A stretch of 64,000 bases of DNA, from contig NC_059504.1 in NCBI RefSeq assembly GCF_914767665.1, forward strand, positions 37,851,720 through 37,915,719, given 5' to 3'. The notes under the pieces were generated by a model. That model saw only the letters and a list, made by a program, of their open reading frames with translations. It was not told the DNA's origin and did not search any database. This DNA comes from Harmonia axyridis. Its lineage: Eukaryota > Arthropoda > Insecta > Coleoptera > Coccinellidae. The position numbers and the translations under genes were made by a program. Shown here one piece after another: positions 44,340 through 55,036 of the stretch (position 1 is its first letter; each line of letters opens with the position of its first letter).

Positions 44340-45544
44340 GGTTTTCCAATAAGTATATTTAAAGTGAAGCCAATAGTCGTTAACTGAAAAGATATCAGTC
44401 AATTGGCCACCATGGCCACAGTTGCAGAACTATATCCTTTACTTATTACTTGAAATTTCCCACAACCAATTCGCACATTAGCGGCTTTATGTCTTCGATA
44501 ACTTCACGAATTCCTTCTTTAAGGTCTTGAATCGAGTGAAGAGCATTGGCATAGATATTATCTTTCACGCGGCTCCAAACAAAAAGTCTGAAAGTGTTGA
44601 ATCTCAAGATCTCCGTGGCCAATTGTGATCATCTCTTCGAGAAATAACACGATCAGGAAACTTATTTGCAACATTGTGATAGTTTCGTTGCTTGTATGAC
44701 GTAGCGTCATCTTGTTGAAAATAAAAGCTGTCCACATCAATTTTTTCCAATTCTGTCCAATCATAGCTCGGTAGCGCAATCTATTCATCGTAATAGTTGC
44801 GCCAGTCACATTTTGAGAAAGAAGTGATCTCACACCACCTGCCCAAAAACCGCACCAAGCAGTGACATTTTGAAGATACAGACGATCTTCATTAATCATT
44901 TTTCTATTTTTCGTATTCCAAGTGCAACAATTTTGCTTATCAACGTAGCCTTCAAGGTGAAAATTGGCCTCATCACTGAAGATTATTTTTCGATGAGAAT
45001 CCGGATCATTTTGATGACTTTCAAGGACCGAATCAGCGAGATATGTCGTTTCTGGTGATCGATCGGATTGAGTTCTTCTATTAATTGAACTTCAAAAGCC
45101 TTACGACCCAAATCTTAATGAAAACTAAGATGTAATAGGGTTTATGGTATGCCTAATTTCCAAGAACCATGAGGAATCAACAAACCTGGGTTTTCGACAA
45201 CACTACGTACTACAGCTGCAATATTCCCAGTTGTTCTTCACCAACCCACATGGTTTCGATTCTTCACATAACTAACGTGTCCCATCCTCGGTCCCAACAG
45301 CTCAAATTTCTTCACCAATTTCACTATTGTGGCCGAGAAGGTGCTTCACGACGTCGACGAGCCGAAAGTGCTTTAGTTAAGCGAACTGTAGCTGCAAACT
45401 TTTCACTTTTTTTTTAATGAATTTAAACAATTTCACTGCAATGGCTCGGTTTTACTAGTCATGTATCAAAAGATATGACAGCTTCTACAGTGATAGCTGA
45501 CCAGATATTGTGCTATTCAAAATTATACCTCTTATTGGAAAACG
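44340..45544 (-). mobile_element. Mariner-like second-family element with both TIRs
   Basis: The left end GGTTTTCCAATAAGTATATT (44340) and right end (reverse complement GCGTTTTCCAATAAGAGGTA, ending about 45544) are inverted repeats and define a 1.2-kb element. The minus strand carries a broken transposase. It includes QLIEELNPIDHQKRHI-like text near 45060, FSDEANFHLEGYVDKQNCCT (near 44930-44990), then LYLQNVTAWCGFWAGGVRSL and TITMNRLRYRAMIGQNW in the frame 44558-44899, FIFNKMTLRHTSNETITM around the second catalytic block (Asp not kept), and a degraded third block near 44600. It is inactive, but it is the best-defined member of this family here and fixes the family's termini. Confidence 0.85.
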
Positions 45545-46049
45545 CCGACAAGATAATATTTTGTCATCACTGTGAAAACACTCTGATTCCTCGTGGATTC
45601 CATCCCTTCTGGAAAGCGACTATTTTACTTCGTTCAAATAATTGGTAGACTTCTGGAATTGTTTTATTCTGTGCTATATCACACATGAAGGCTGAAATAT
45701 ACTTACCTACATGTGACCCGATATCGGATTGATTGGCTTTAGGTAATAGGTATCGAATTGTTGCGTTGGTAGCGACATATAAGTATATGTTTGTCTTAAT
45801 TCTTGTCCATGAATTGTAGCATAATTATTATTCACTTAGATTTTTGTTTTGCTTGTTCTCATGAACATTGAGCAGACAAGCTGAAATGAACTAACTAAAA
45901 CTGATGATATTCAATTTTTTTTTGCATAAAAGAGTCGAGGTAAAAAACCTTTAAAGACTCAGCATATAATTTTAAAAAAATACACAATTCTCAATAATCC
46001 ACCGAAACAAGAAAAACAACAAAACAATAAATAACATATCACTAAAATA
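45545..46049. other. No recognised feature
   Basis: Half a kilobase of AT-rich spacer, no motif recognised. Confidence 0.35.
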
Positions 46050-46270
46050 TAAATCAATAATCATATAGTCCAAGAAGATTTCTCCAATACTTAAAGACAT
46101 TGACACTGGGTGAGTTCACTACTTCATTTGTCAACGCATTCCAACTTTGGAAACCTCGGTTTGTGAATACATGCTGTCTTGGTGTTGTCCGGAAATTTTC
46201 TTTGAGTAGCATTAAGTTATGTCCTATATGTATATAGCTCGGATAAATCAAGACCAAAATCTCTGAGCAA
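46050..46270 (-). pseudogene. C-terminal end of a LINE polyprotein
   Basis: The minus strand reads HIGHNLMLLKENFRTTPRQH, VFTNRGFQSWNALTNEVVNS and PSVNVFKYWRNLLG. RGFxxWNxLPxEVVxSxSVxxFKxxL is the standard last block of jockey-group polyproteins. Upstream RT sequence is too worn to place. Confidence 0.7.
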
Positions 46271-48285
46271 AACCCAGTACGTGAAAATTAGAAAAGATAT
46301 TATAATGTTGTTTATCCATAGTACAGTAATAAAGGTACTTTTTTGTTCTCTTTTGCAGTGTTTCATCTGCACAGAGAGATGGTGGTATCATGTGCATTTC
46401 TCCAAAATTCAATAATTTACTCCTTGCTATACTATCTACCTATGTTTAACCAAAAACATTTTAATTTAAACAGCTCTTTCTGGGTATTGCAGTTTCTGTC
46501 AGATAGTATTTTAAAATTTTTTTGCCTACCCGGGATTCAATATTGAAATACAACGTGTTGTATTCCACTTTAAAATCCTGATGCACATACTGCCTCAACC
46601 ATTATAACATCGAATGTTCAACAGCTGGTTTCAACTCAAAATCCGGAAAACAAAACAGAATAATAAAAAAAGAAGTTATAGCAATGGAGTTATCGATAGG
46701 GTCCTCTCAATGAACAAGGCCGCCTCTTTCTTATACCCCAACAAAAAGTCAATATGAGATTAGGTCTCCCACCAACGGATATATCTGATGCACAAAGGAG
46801 AATCCTTTGTTTAGGCGTATCGAAATTCCAGAATAGGGAATAGAAACCGAAATTCCATACTACCCACATATGATTTATGCGGAGGGGTGTATTCTTTTAT
46901 CTAAATTGGATTTTTCTGTTGGACTTATCAATCGATGCAATAAAAAATTTGAATGATGACCCCATCCACATAAATTGCACCCGTTTTCGCACATTTCACT
47001 GACTCTGATTGGAAAGTAGGATGTGCCAGGCTATTTCCTTTCCATTCTTGAGCTCCGATTTTTCTTTTGTTTGCGATTGATGGGCCAATTCGATGAATTC
47101 GAGAGTTTTCGTTTATGATCCTGCTAAAATTGATGTGACCTCAAACAATTCAATCTGCACGGATGGTACGCTGATTTTTTTTATTTGAATTGAACGAGTT
47201 CCAGTCGATGAGATGAAAAATGAGAATGGCATTTGAAGGCGTTTTCTATTCATTCTTCCACAAGTAGGTGAATAATGAATTTAATGAATCTAAATTAGAA
47301 ATTAGCATGATTTCATATCAAGATTCTTGGGGTTTCATCGACAGCCAAATATTAATTTCCTGAACTCTATTGACATTATTGCCCACTATCGTGTTATGAG
47401 GTGCTATTAGTGCGGAAATTTATACTTTACCGCACGCAACTGTTGTCGGGTAGATCAAGTGCGATCAAAATATTTTTTGCTTATTTCAGATATAATATTT
47501 TCATTTTAAATTAGAAAATTATTGACTGCTTTGTATTCAATCAGAAAGTGAGAGTCTGCATATTCACTTATCTACATAATCAATTTTTTAGTTTTACATT
47601 GGACCATTCCATTTGAAATCTCCAGTGGAATAAAACTTGATAAGATGGTTTAAATGGGAATAAAACATTTGGATTTTCAGTTAGAAATGATGAAAAGATG
47701 CTCAGATGCTCATAATAACAATAGAGTTTCTAAAAGATATAGTATGCCTGTTCCTCTTGAATTGGGGGAATTTCAATAAGAGATTTCATTTTGATATTGA
47801 ACAAGAATATAATATATTGAGAGAAATCAATGGATAGTTATCTCATCAGAAAGGTATGCTGCAAACGATGGAAAATGATATGAGTTAAATTTTTCTATGA
47901 CCAATTCGCACCCAGAAGTAGAGTACGACTAGGTGAGTACGGATTGACTGCAAAAAATTAATTTATGCCTTTCCTCAAAAAGCTATAGGGTGAGTTTGCA
48001 TATTGATGGAAATTATTAAACAATCATCAGAACCAAACTTATCGACGGAATTTATTGAAACTTAGGATGTTATTGACACATGTCGAGGTCGATTCAGAGA
48101 GATATTAATTATTCCAGGAGCGGACTCATTATTTCTCATTTAAAGTGTTCAGGCTAAAAATATCACTTTTTATTTCGAATTAAAAATCATTGCTTCTTTA
48201 ACATTCTTTGATTATGAGTTTTTGGAATTGGACGAAATTCGAAAAATTTTATTTATTCAGGAGTGAGGTATCTATAGTGCCTTCC
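46271..48285. other. 2 kb without a recognised gene
   Basis: AT-rich. The first 300 bases may be the worn thumb region of the LINE fragment to its left. The remainder shows no motif, terminal repeat or RNA gene. Confidence 0.35.
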
Positions 48286-48723
48286 AGTTGAGGTTTTCAT
48301 CGACCGTTATCCCCAAAAATCTAATAAAGTTCACCTTCTCCAGCTGTACACCGTCGACTTCAACATCGATATTTTCATTTTTGTTATAGATTTTGAAAAT
48401 GAGGTATCACGTTTTTTCAGATTGATATGCAAGCAGTTTTGACTAAACCAATCATACATATTCATTAAGCGATCCTGCACCTCCTTCTTGAGGTGGACGT
48501 CATATTCGGTTGATAGAACGGCTGTGGCGTCATCAGCATAGGCAAAAAAATCATACTTCAGCTCGAATATATCGCTGATGAACAAAATGAACAGCACCGG
48601 TCCTAAAATTGAGCCCTGTGGAACGCCCACCTCCATGCCCAATAAGTCGCAATTACTGCTACAGCCATCGCTCACCCGTTTAATACAGATGAACTGTTTT
48701 CTGTTTTTTAGGTGATCCCCCAA
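48286..48723 (-). pseudogene. LINE reverse transcriptase fragment with YADD box
   Basis: The minus strand encodes GDHLKNRKQFICIKRVSDGC, MEVGVPQGSILGPVLFILFI, FFAYADDATAVLSTEYDVHL and NMYDWFSQNCLHINLKK. These are the QGS block, the catalytic YADD box and the start of the thumb. The frame shifts after LKK, but a shifted IDVEVDGVQLEKVNFIRFLG-like block follows. It abuts a mariner-like terminus at 48726, so two relics are joined here. Confidence 0.8.
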
Positions 48724-48725
48724 TC

Positions 48726-48830
48726 AAGCATGTATCGTTTCATTTTCAGTAATGGCGTAGTTTTTATGTGTCAAATGTCAAAAGATGACAGCTTCAGAAT
48801 TAACAGCTGTCCAGAAAGCGGAGAGAACCC
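48726..48830 (-). repeat. Terminus of mariner-like second family, truncated
   Basis: Matches 34085-34202 from GTATCGTTTCATTTTCAGTA through GGCGTAGTTTTTATGTGTCA to CTGTCCAGAAAGCGG, then stops. The outermost bases (the CCAATAAG side) are missing. Fragment only. Confidence 0.7.
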
Positions 48831-48864
48831 TGTTTTTCTCGCATTTTTTGCTGATATTTAATTT

Positions 48865-49108
48865 TGTTATTTATGATAAATATTCAATCTTAGATTTATT
48901 GGATTATATGATTGGTAACACTGTTTTTCTGTTCAATGACAATGACATTGACAACTAATTTCATATTCATTATTAAGACGAAGTTTGTAGAGTACGTATG
49001 ACGACTGAGAGAATAGCTGTGAATTAAAAGTGTATCAAAGTATTGGAAATAGAAAATATAGTTGAATATAAATTAAACCTTTCATTCAATTATTCCACGA
49101 CTCCAACA
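48865..49108 (+). repeat. 5' LTR of the copia element
   Basis: This LTR of 244 bases starts TGTTATTTATGATAAATATT and ends CCACGACTCCAACA. The TG...CA ends are canonical. It should contain the promoter and the polyadenylation signal. A TATA-like ATATAAATTAAACC lies near 49067. Confidence 0.95.
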
Positions 49109-49120
49109 TGGTAGCAGAGC
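49109..49120 (+). other. Primer-binding site matching initiator tRNA-Met 3' end
   Basis: TGGTAGCAGAGC directly follows the 5' LTR. It is complementary to the CCA-bearing 3' end of insect initiator methionine tRNA (GCTCTGCTACCA), so minus-strand DNA synthesis would be primed from the complete tRNA. Confidence 0.88.
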
Positions 49121-49247
49121 GTGGTTGATTGGCGAAATATAGTGAGAAAGCAAAATTATCACGAACACGTGAAAGGTAACCTCACTTTGTATTATAAGTA
49201 CGAGTAAAATTTTACTTGACGAAATAGAAAACTTCCTCATCAATGAA

Positions 49248-52200
49248 ATGGCTCAACAAGCGAGAATTGAAGATATTATAATACCAATATTCGATGGCTC
49301 AAATTATTCAAGCTGGAAATTAAGGTTATTAACCCTCTTGGAATATAAAGAATGTCACGAACCCTCAATTACCAAAATGCCTATCAAATATAAAGATGAA
49401 GAAGCAACGTGGAAGAAAATGGATTTAAAAGCGAGGACTATAATAATGAGCACAATCTCTGATAAACAATTGGAATATATCGCGGAATGTACAACTGCCT
49501 GTGAAATGATCGAAAGATTGGACAAGATGTACCTGACAAAGTCTACAGCCATGCAAATAATCTACAGAGCAAAGATTGAAGAAATTAAGCTTAGCAACTA
49601 CAACACCCCCGAAGAATTTTTTATTGATTTTGAAAGAACTACAAATGACTTCAAGGCAGCTGGTGGAAAGATGGACGAATCAGAAAAGATGAGATACCTA
49701 CTCAGGGCTCTACCTCCAGGTTACAGTTATATTGGAGATTTTATCGATGTAATTCCAGAAGAAAACAGGACAGTGGATTATGTCAAATCTAAAATAAAAG
49801 AAAAAAACATGTCTACTGATGAAGCAGACAAGAAGACCAACGTGAGTACATTTACAACTAAAACTAAAGCATTATGTTTCATTTGTGGAAAGTCTGGTCA
49901 TCTCAAGAAGGACTGTTGGCATGGTCAGAAGTATGGTCAAGGGCAGCAAAATTATAGAGGAAGATACCAAACTAGTCAAGGGCATCGAGGACCCCAAAGA
50001 GGCAACAACCGAGTTGGTTTCCACAGAGGTCGAGGCAGAGGTCGAGATCACCCAAGAAGTGAATTGTCGAACACTCAGCAGGAAAATTCTCCATCACAAT
50101 CATGGACAACGCAAGTATCTAGTCTCGAATTAAATCAGGTGAGGTGTAATGAAAATGATGATTGTGATTATAGTGTAATTAACTGGTTGCTAGATAGTGG
50201 ATGTACTGATCACATCATAAATAATGATAAATTTTTTCTTAATTATGTAGATTTAAAATCTCCTATCGATGTGAAATTACCAGATGGTAAAATGTTAAAG
50301 GCCACTAAAATAGGTACTGTCAAAATTTACTTTGAGAATTATTATAGTCATAAGTATATAAATTTAAAGAATGTTTATTTTGTAGAAAGCATTAAGCAAA
50401 ATCTATTAAGTTTTTCAAAAATTACCAAAACCTGCACTATAGTAGCTAAAAATGAATATGCAAAAATTTATGATCAGACAAGAGAATTAATAGCTGTCGC
50501 TAACAAAGTAGATAATCTTTATTGCATTAAAAGCTTCGTATCAAACTTTAGTGATGATGAAAATTATTTCTGTCATGGTAATAATGAAATATATGTGAAT
50601 ACAACGAAATTGACTGATAAAGAGAAATGGCATAGAGCACTCGGTCATGTAAATTTTCACTATTTGAGTAAATTAATTAATAATAAACTGGTTGAAGGTC
50701 TGCCAGACAAGATTGAAGGTACGGAAATGAAATGTTCAAATTGTATACAAAGCAAAATGACAAATTTACCTTTTGAGAATAATAGAACAAAGACAACTGA
50801 AATTTTAGAATTAATTCACACTGATTTGAATGGTCCACATAACACAACTGGTTATGGTGGTGAAAAGTACTTTTTGACATTTATCGATGACTATAGTAAA
50901 TGTACAAGAGTTTTTTGCATAAGAAGTAAAGCTGAAACCGCAAAGTGCTTCATAGAATTTGTTAATTTAGTAGAAAATAAATTTAATAAAAGATTAAAGA
51001 AATTACAGTGCGATAATGGCAAAGAATATTTAAATAAAGACATTTATAATTTCATAAGACAAAAAGGAATCGAGTTATTACCGTGTCCACCTTATGTCCA
51101 TGAATTAAACGGAGTAGCGGAAAGATATAATAGGTCCATTATGGATGTAGGTAGATGTTTAATGAGAGAAGCTAAAATTCACAGAAGGTATTGGCCTGAA
51201 ATTATAAAAACGGCGGCTTATTTAAAAAATCGTACAATTGCCAATACGGTAGAGAATAAAACTCCCTATGAAATATTTTTCAGTATCAAACCAAATGTAG
51301 AGCATTTAAAAATTTATGGAAGTAGAGTTTATGTCAGGGTCCCAGAAGTTTTAAGAAGTAGTAAATGGGATGATAAAGCTCAATTAGGAGTATTAGTAGG
51401 TTACAATGAGAATGGTTACAGAGTTTTAGTAAATAATAAAATCGTTAATGCTAGACATGTCCAGGTAGTCGAAGAAAACACTCAACTTATTTGTTTAGAA
51501 AAACTTGATAATGAGGATGATAGGGATTCAAATGATAGCAATGATTCAAATATAAAAGATGATATAATAGTTAAAAGTGAGTCTGAAGAATGTGTAGATG
51601 CGACTGAATCTGTTTCTGATAGTAATAATGATAATCCAAATGATCTTGTGGTAGAAAGAAAATCAAAACGAAAGAAAAGTCCGGTTTCTAGATATGGTAA
51701 TCCAGTATCGCATTTTGTTTATGTAAATTATATTGATGCAAATGTACCAAATACTTTCGAGGAGGCGACAAACTCTCATGATTCTAAAAAATGGCAAATC
51801 GCAATGGACTCTGAAATGAATAGCCTAATGAAAAATAATACATGGCAAATTGTTGATAGGCCAAAAGATAAAAGGGTTATTGATGTAAAGTGGGTTTTCA
51901 AAAAGAAAAATGATAATGTTTATAAAGCTAGATTGGTTGTGAGAGGATTCCAGCAAAAGGAATCTCTTGAGAATGTTTATTCACCCGTAGGAAAAATGCA
52001 AACATTAAAAATTTTATTGTCATTCAGTTGTGAAAATAGTTTATTCATAGAACAAATGGATGTTGAAACTGCATTTCTAAATGGTGTTATTAAGTCAGAA
52101 GTGTTTATAAATCAACCAAAAGGTTATGAAACTGCGGATAATAAAGTTTATAAATTGCAAAAGGCTCTCTATGGTCTCAGGGAAAGTTCTAGAGTATGGT

Positions 52201-53255
52201 ATGACTGTTTTAACAAATTCATTGAAAAACTTGGTTTCGTTAGAAGTAACTATGATCACTGTTTATTTGTAAACAATACAAACAAAGATCCAGTTTATAT
52301 ACTGATATTTGTTGATGATCTGTTAATTTGTTGTAAAGATAAAATTAAAATAATTGAGGTGAAAGCTAGTTTAATGAAAAGATTTGCAATGAAAGACTTA
52401 GGAAAAATTAAAAGTTATATTGGCTTGGATATTGATTATAATGAAAATAGGAATAGAATGACCTTATGTCAAACAAAATATATTGAATCTTTGGCAATAA
52501 AATATGATTTAGAACATACTAAGCTGTATGATACTCCTATGGAAACGAACTTGAAATTAGAACAAGCTAGTGAAACAGATGATAGCATTAAATATAGAAA
52601 TTTAATAGGTGAATTATTATATATTAGTACAGGCACTAGGCCAGATATAGCATACAGTGTAAATTATCTAAGTCGATATCAAAGTTGTTACAATCGAACA
52701 CATTACAAATATGCTATTAGAATCTTAAAATATTTGTACAAGACTAAAGATTTGAAGTTAACGTACTATAAGAATTTTAACTCAGAAGTACTTGATTGTA
52801 TGGTAGATTCTGATTACGCAGGCGATAACGTAGATAGAAAATCTACCACAGGTTTTGTAGTTAGATTATTTGGGAACTTGGTTTTCTGGAAAACACATAA
52901 GCAAAATGCAGTTACTAAATGTTCAACTTTCGCAGAATACGTTGCTATGTCCGAAGCAGTGACAGAGATGGTTTTCATCAGAAACTTGTTGTTTGAATCA
53001 TTTGGTGTAAAATTTTATGAACCAATCAAATTGTATGAAGATAATGCAGGTGCAGTTGCCATTGCTAAATACGGCAATTTTACGAAAAATTCGAAACATA
53101 TCGAAGTACAATATCATTACATAAATGAAAATTATGAAAAGGGTATAATTGACATTATAAAGATTGAATCGAAACATAACTTAGCAGATATGTTAACTAA
53201 AAGTTTAGATAAGAACAAGTTTTTAAAAAATAGAATAGAATTAGGATTAGTCTAG
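49248..53255 (+). CDS. Copia gag-pol polyprotein (gag, protease, integrase, RT, RNase H)
   Basis: This 1335-residue single frame has the copia domain order. The gag part begins IFDGSNYSSWKLRLLTLLEY, as in UBN2-type gag proteins. A CCHC zinc knuckle CFICGKSGHLKKDC lies at about 210-223. The protease is marked by WLLDSGCTDHI (near 313). The integrase zinc region (WHRALGHVNFHYL, near 461) is followed by the core triad IHTDLNG, QCDNGKEY and GVAERYNR (about 524, 588 and 623). The reverse transcriptase runs from WVFKKKND to the catalytic FVDDLLIC (about 1020). RNase H has DSDYAGD (about 1187) and EDNAGAVAIA (about 1264). All catalytic residues I can identify are present. Gag and pol are in one frame without a shift, as usual for copia. 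The ATG at 49248 lies 127 bases after the primer site and is the only good start before the gag motif. Confidence 0.95.
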   Translation: MAQQARIEDIIIPIFDGSNYSSWKLRLLTLLEYKECHEPSITKMPIKYKDEEATWKKMDLKARTIIMSTISDKQLEYIAECTTACEMIERLDKMYLTKSTAMQIIYRAKIEEIKLSNYNTPEEFFIDFERTTNDFKAAGGKMDESEKMRYLLRALPPGYSYIGDFIDVIPEENRTVDYVKSKIKEKNMSTDEADKKTNVSTFTTKTKALCFICGKSGHLKKDCWHGQKYGQGQQNYRGRYQTSQGHRGPQRGNNRVGFHRGRGRGRDHPRSELSNTQQENSPSQSWTTQVSSLELNQVRCNENDDCDYSVINWLLDSGCTDHIINNDKFFLNYVDLKSPIDVKLPDGKMLKATKIGTVKIYFENYYSHKYINLKNVYFVESIKQNLLSFSKITKTCTIVAKNEYAKIYDQTRELIAVANKVDNLYCIKSFVSNFSDDENYFCHGNNEIYVNTTKLTDKEKWHRALGHVNFHYLSKLINNKLVEGLPDKIEGTEMKCSNCIQSKMTNLPFENNRTKTTEILELIHTDLNGPHNTTGYGGEKYFLTFIDDYSKCTRVFCIRSKAETAKCFIEFVNLVENKFNKRLKKLQCDNGKEYLNKDIYNFIRQKGIELLPCPPYVHELNGVAERYNRSIMDVGRCLMREAKIHRRYWPEIIKTAAYLKNRTIANTVENKTPYEIFFSIKPNVEHLKIYGSRVYVRVPEVLRSSKWDDKAQLGVLVGYNENGYRVLVNNKIVNARHVQVVEENTQLICLEKLDNEDDRDSNDSNDSNIKDDIIVKSESEECVDATESVSDSNNDNPNDLVVERKSKRKKSPVSRYGNPVSHFVYVNYIDANVPNTFEEATNSHDSKKWQIAMDSEMNSLMKNNTWQIVDRPKDKRVIDVKWVFKKKNDNVYKARLVVRGFQQKESLENVYSPVGKMQTLKILLSFSCENSLFIEQMDVETAFLNGVIKSEVFINQPKGYETADNKVYKLQKALYGLRESSRVWYDCFNKFIEKLGFVRSNYDHCLFVNNTNKDPVYILIFVDDLLICCKDKIKIIEVKASLMKRFAMKDLGKIKSYIGLDIDYNENRNRMTLCQTKYIESLAIKYDLEHTKLYDTPMETNLKLEQASETDDSIKYRNLIGELLYISTGTRPDIAYSVNYLSRYQSCYNRTHYKYAIRILKYLYKTKDLKLTYYKNFNSEVLDCMVDSDYAGDNVDRKSTTGFVVRLFGNLVFWKTHKQNAVTKCSTFAEYVAMSEAVTEMVFIRNLLFESFGVKFYEPIKLYEDNAGAVAIAKYGNFTKNSKHIEVQYHYINENYEKGIIDIIKIESKHNLADMLTKSLDKNKFLKNRIELGLV

Positions 53256-53316
53256 TCTTCTGAAAATATTAATAAAGCTTAGTGTAAGAAATCAAGATTA
53301 TAGATTTAAGGAGGTG

Positions 53317-53559
53317 TGTTATTTATGATAAATATTTAATCTTTGATTTATTGTATTATATGATTGGTAACACTGTTTTCTGTTCAATGACAATGACATT
53401 GACAACTAATTTCATGATCACTATTAAGACGAAGTTTGTAGAGTACGTATGACGACTGAGAGAATAGCTGTGAATTAAAAGTGTATCAAAGTATTGGAAA
53501 TAGAAAATATAGTTGAATATAAATTAAACCTTTCATTCAATTATTCCACGACTCCAACA
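53317..53559 (+). repeat. 3' LTR of the copia element
   Basis: Starts TGTTATTTATGATAAATATT and ends CCACGACTCCAACA, 243 bases. It follows a purine-rich tract (TTTAAGGAGGTG) that would prime plus-strand DNA. The last 130 bases appear identical to those of the 5' LTR. Confidence 0.95.
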
Positions 53560-53564
53560 AATTT

Positions 53565-54162
53565 AATCGAAAATTATCTGATAATTCTGAAAGTGTCCAA
53601 GAATGAGGTGAGAAAATAATGAAATGTTTCGAATTTTAAATTTTTGAATCGAACGAAATCGCATGTCCTCTATCGATGTATATCGTATGCTAACACAGCC
53701 CATACAAAAAAAATTACATGGTCATCAGCGGTTACGAAGCATGATATCGCAATTTAACCGCAATACTGACATGTTCGTATCGAATATTGATTTTTTACCA
53801 TCAACAAAATAACAGTGAATGCTTATGAAATTTTATATTATTAAACGAACATGAACGCGACTCGTAAGAATCTCCATAATAAATATATAACACAGCTCAA
53901 CTACAGTCAGTTGGTTCGACACGCAAACAAGTGCATTATGTAAATTTCTGCTCGTAATTGTGATATAAATTATATTCTTTTATGGTGAATGCGTGACGCA
54001 AGCGAATTCGAGAAGTGTTAGACAGGTATTTACGAAATTTCGTGTCGGAAGTTCCTGTGAAGTCGGGCCCACGCTGCCTTTTAATCGTCATCATCTTGTT
54101 CGCGTCATTTTTTACTCCGCCACGGGGATTACCCGGGATTATCGATAAATAAAGAATTCACT
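53565..54162. other. No recognised feature
   Basis: Sequence flanking the copia element on its right. AT-rich with a more balanced part near 54000-54150. No motif recognised. Confidence 0.35.
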
Positions 54163-54535
54163 CAAGAGGGATTACCATCACGTGGTTATTCGCGTATCAA
54201 TCAAACTGGTACCTATTTATTGCTCCTCTGATGCTCCTGGTGATGACCAAACTTTGTACGGTGTACGAAGTTGTACATTCATTCATCTTCTTTCTTTTTT
54301 TGAAGCAAATATGTAGAGGGCAACACTGTACGACGATTTCCACGAAATTATAGTTTCATCTCTTTTGTAATGATTTTTGGTTGGTTTTTTTAACAAATAT
54401 TTCAAAAATATATCATTGCTTACTGCAAAGTACCTACATATCATCAATTTTTTTTGTGAAACGAAAATTTACCAATTTTTCGTTTGTTTTTTCATTCGCA
54501 ATTCAAAAATATTGACTTTCTTCCATGTAGATTAT
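54163..54535 (+). repeat. Dispersed 370-bp repeat, copy 2
   Basis: Partner of 34915-35290, same orientation, roughly 80% alike by eye, with small indels. It runs to CTTTCTTCCATGTAGATTAT and ends about 80 bases before the next MITE. Confidence 0.75.
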
Positions 54536-54613
54536 ATCGATAGAATTCGTGGACGCTACACCTGTTACCATCATTCTCCAAGATATTGGATTTATCTCAA
54601 ATACTGTACACGA

Positions 54614-55036
54614 TTGATGACATACATATGTTCCGTTTTCGAAGCATAAGCGAGATATAGTGTCCAACTTCATTTCTGAGCAATATTATATTGAGTGTGG
54701 TCAGTTATTTATGTGTAACCTTTAAAGTCACAATTATTATTTTAGAATGCCCAATCAAGAAAGGAAAAAAATCGAAAATAGCGGAAAATCTATAATGTTT
54801 TTTTTTGTTGTTTTCAAACTGAATTTCATTTTCTGAGTGAACTGATTTTTTCTTTAAATAACCACTACTACTTTGAAGTTTTCATACTTGGAACAAACAT
54901 TTTTTTTAAGTTCTTCTTCTTTTCGGAAATGAACAGGTTATACATAACTGACCACACTGATAAAATGTTGCTGCCCTGAGCACCCTGTATTTCGTTCATG
55001 CTTCGAAAACGAGCTATATATGTCATAAGCCAAAAA
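54614..55036. mobile_element. MITE with about 100-bp inverted arms
   Basis: The left arm carries GTTCCGTTTTCGAAGCATAA (near 54631) and, further in, GTGTGGTCAGTTATTTATGTG (near 54698). The right arm holds their complements: TTCATGCTTCGAAAACGAGC near 54996 and ATACATAACTGACCACACTG near 54941. The arms bracket a 200-base AT-rich core without coding capacity. Exact ends are uncertain. Confidence 0.75.

Larger units (their letters stand above)
48865..53559 (+). mobile_element. Complete Ty1/copia LTR retrotransposon
   Basis: The 4.7-kb element is flanked by a perfect 5-bp target duplication AATTT (48860-48864 and 53560-53564). It has two LTRs, a primer-binding site, one long gag-pol frame and a polypurine tract (AAGGAGG just before 53317). 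The LTRs differ at about seven positions and one T indel, nearly all in the first 120 bases, so the copy is not brand new. The frame is intact. It would replicate through RNA in cytoplasmic particles and integrate with its own integrase. Confidence 0.96.

Noticed and set aside
43679..44387. Possible host exons suggested by more balanced base composition
   Set aside because: No conserved protein motif was recognised, the frames are short, and one of them crosses into a transposon terminus.
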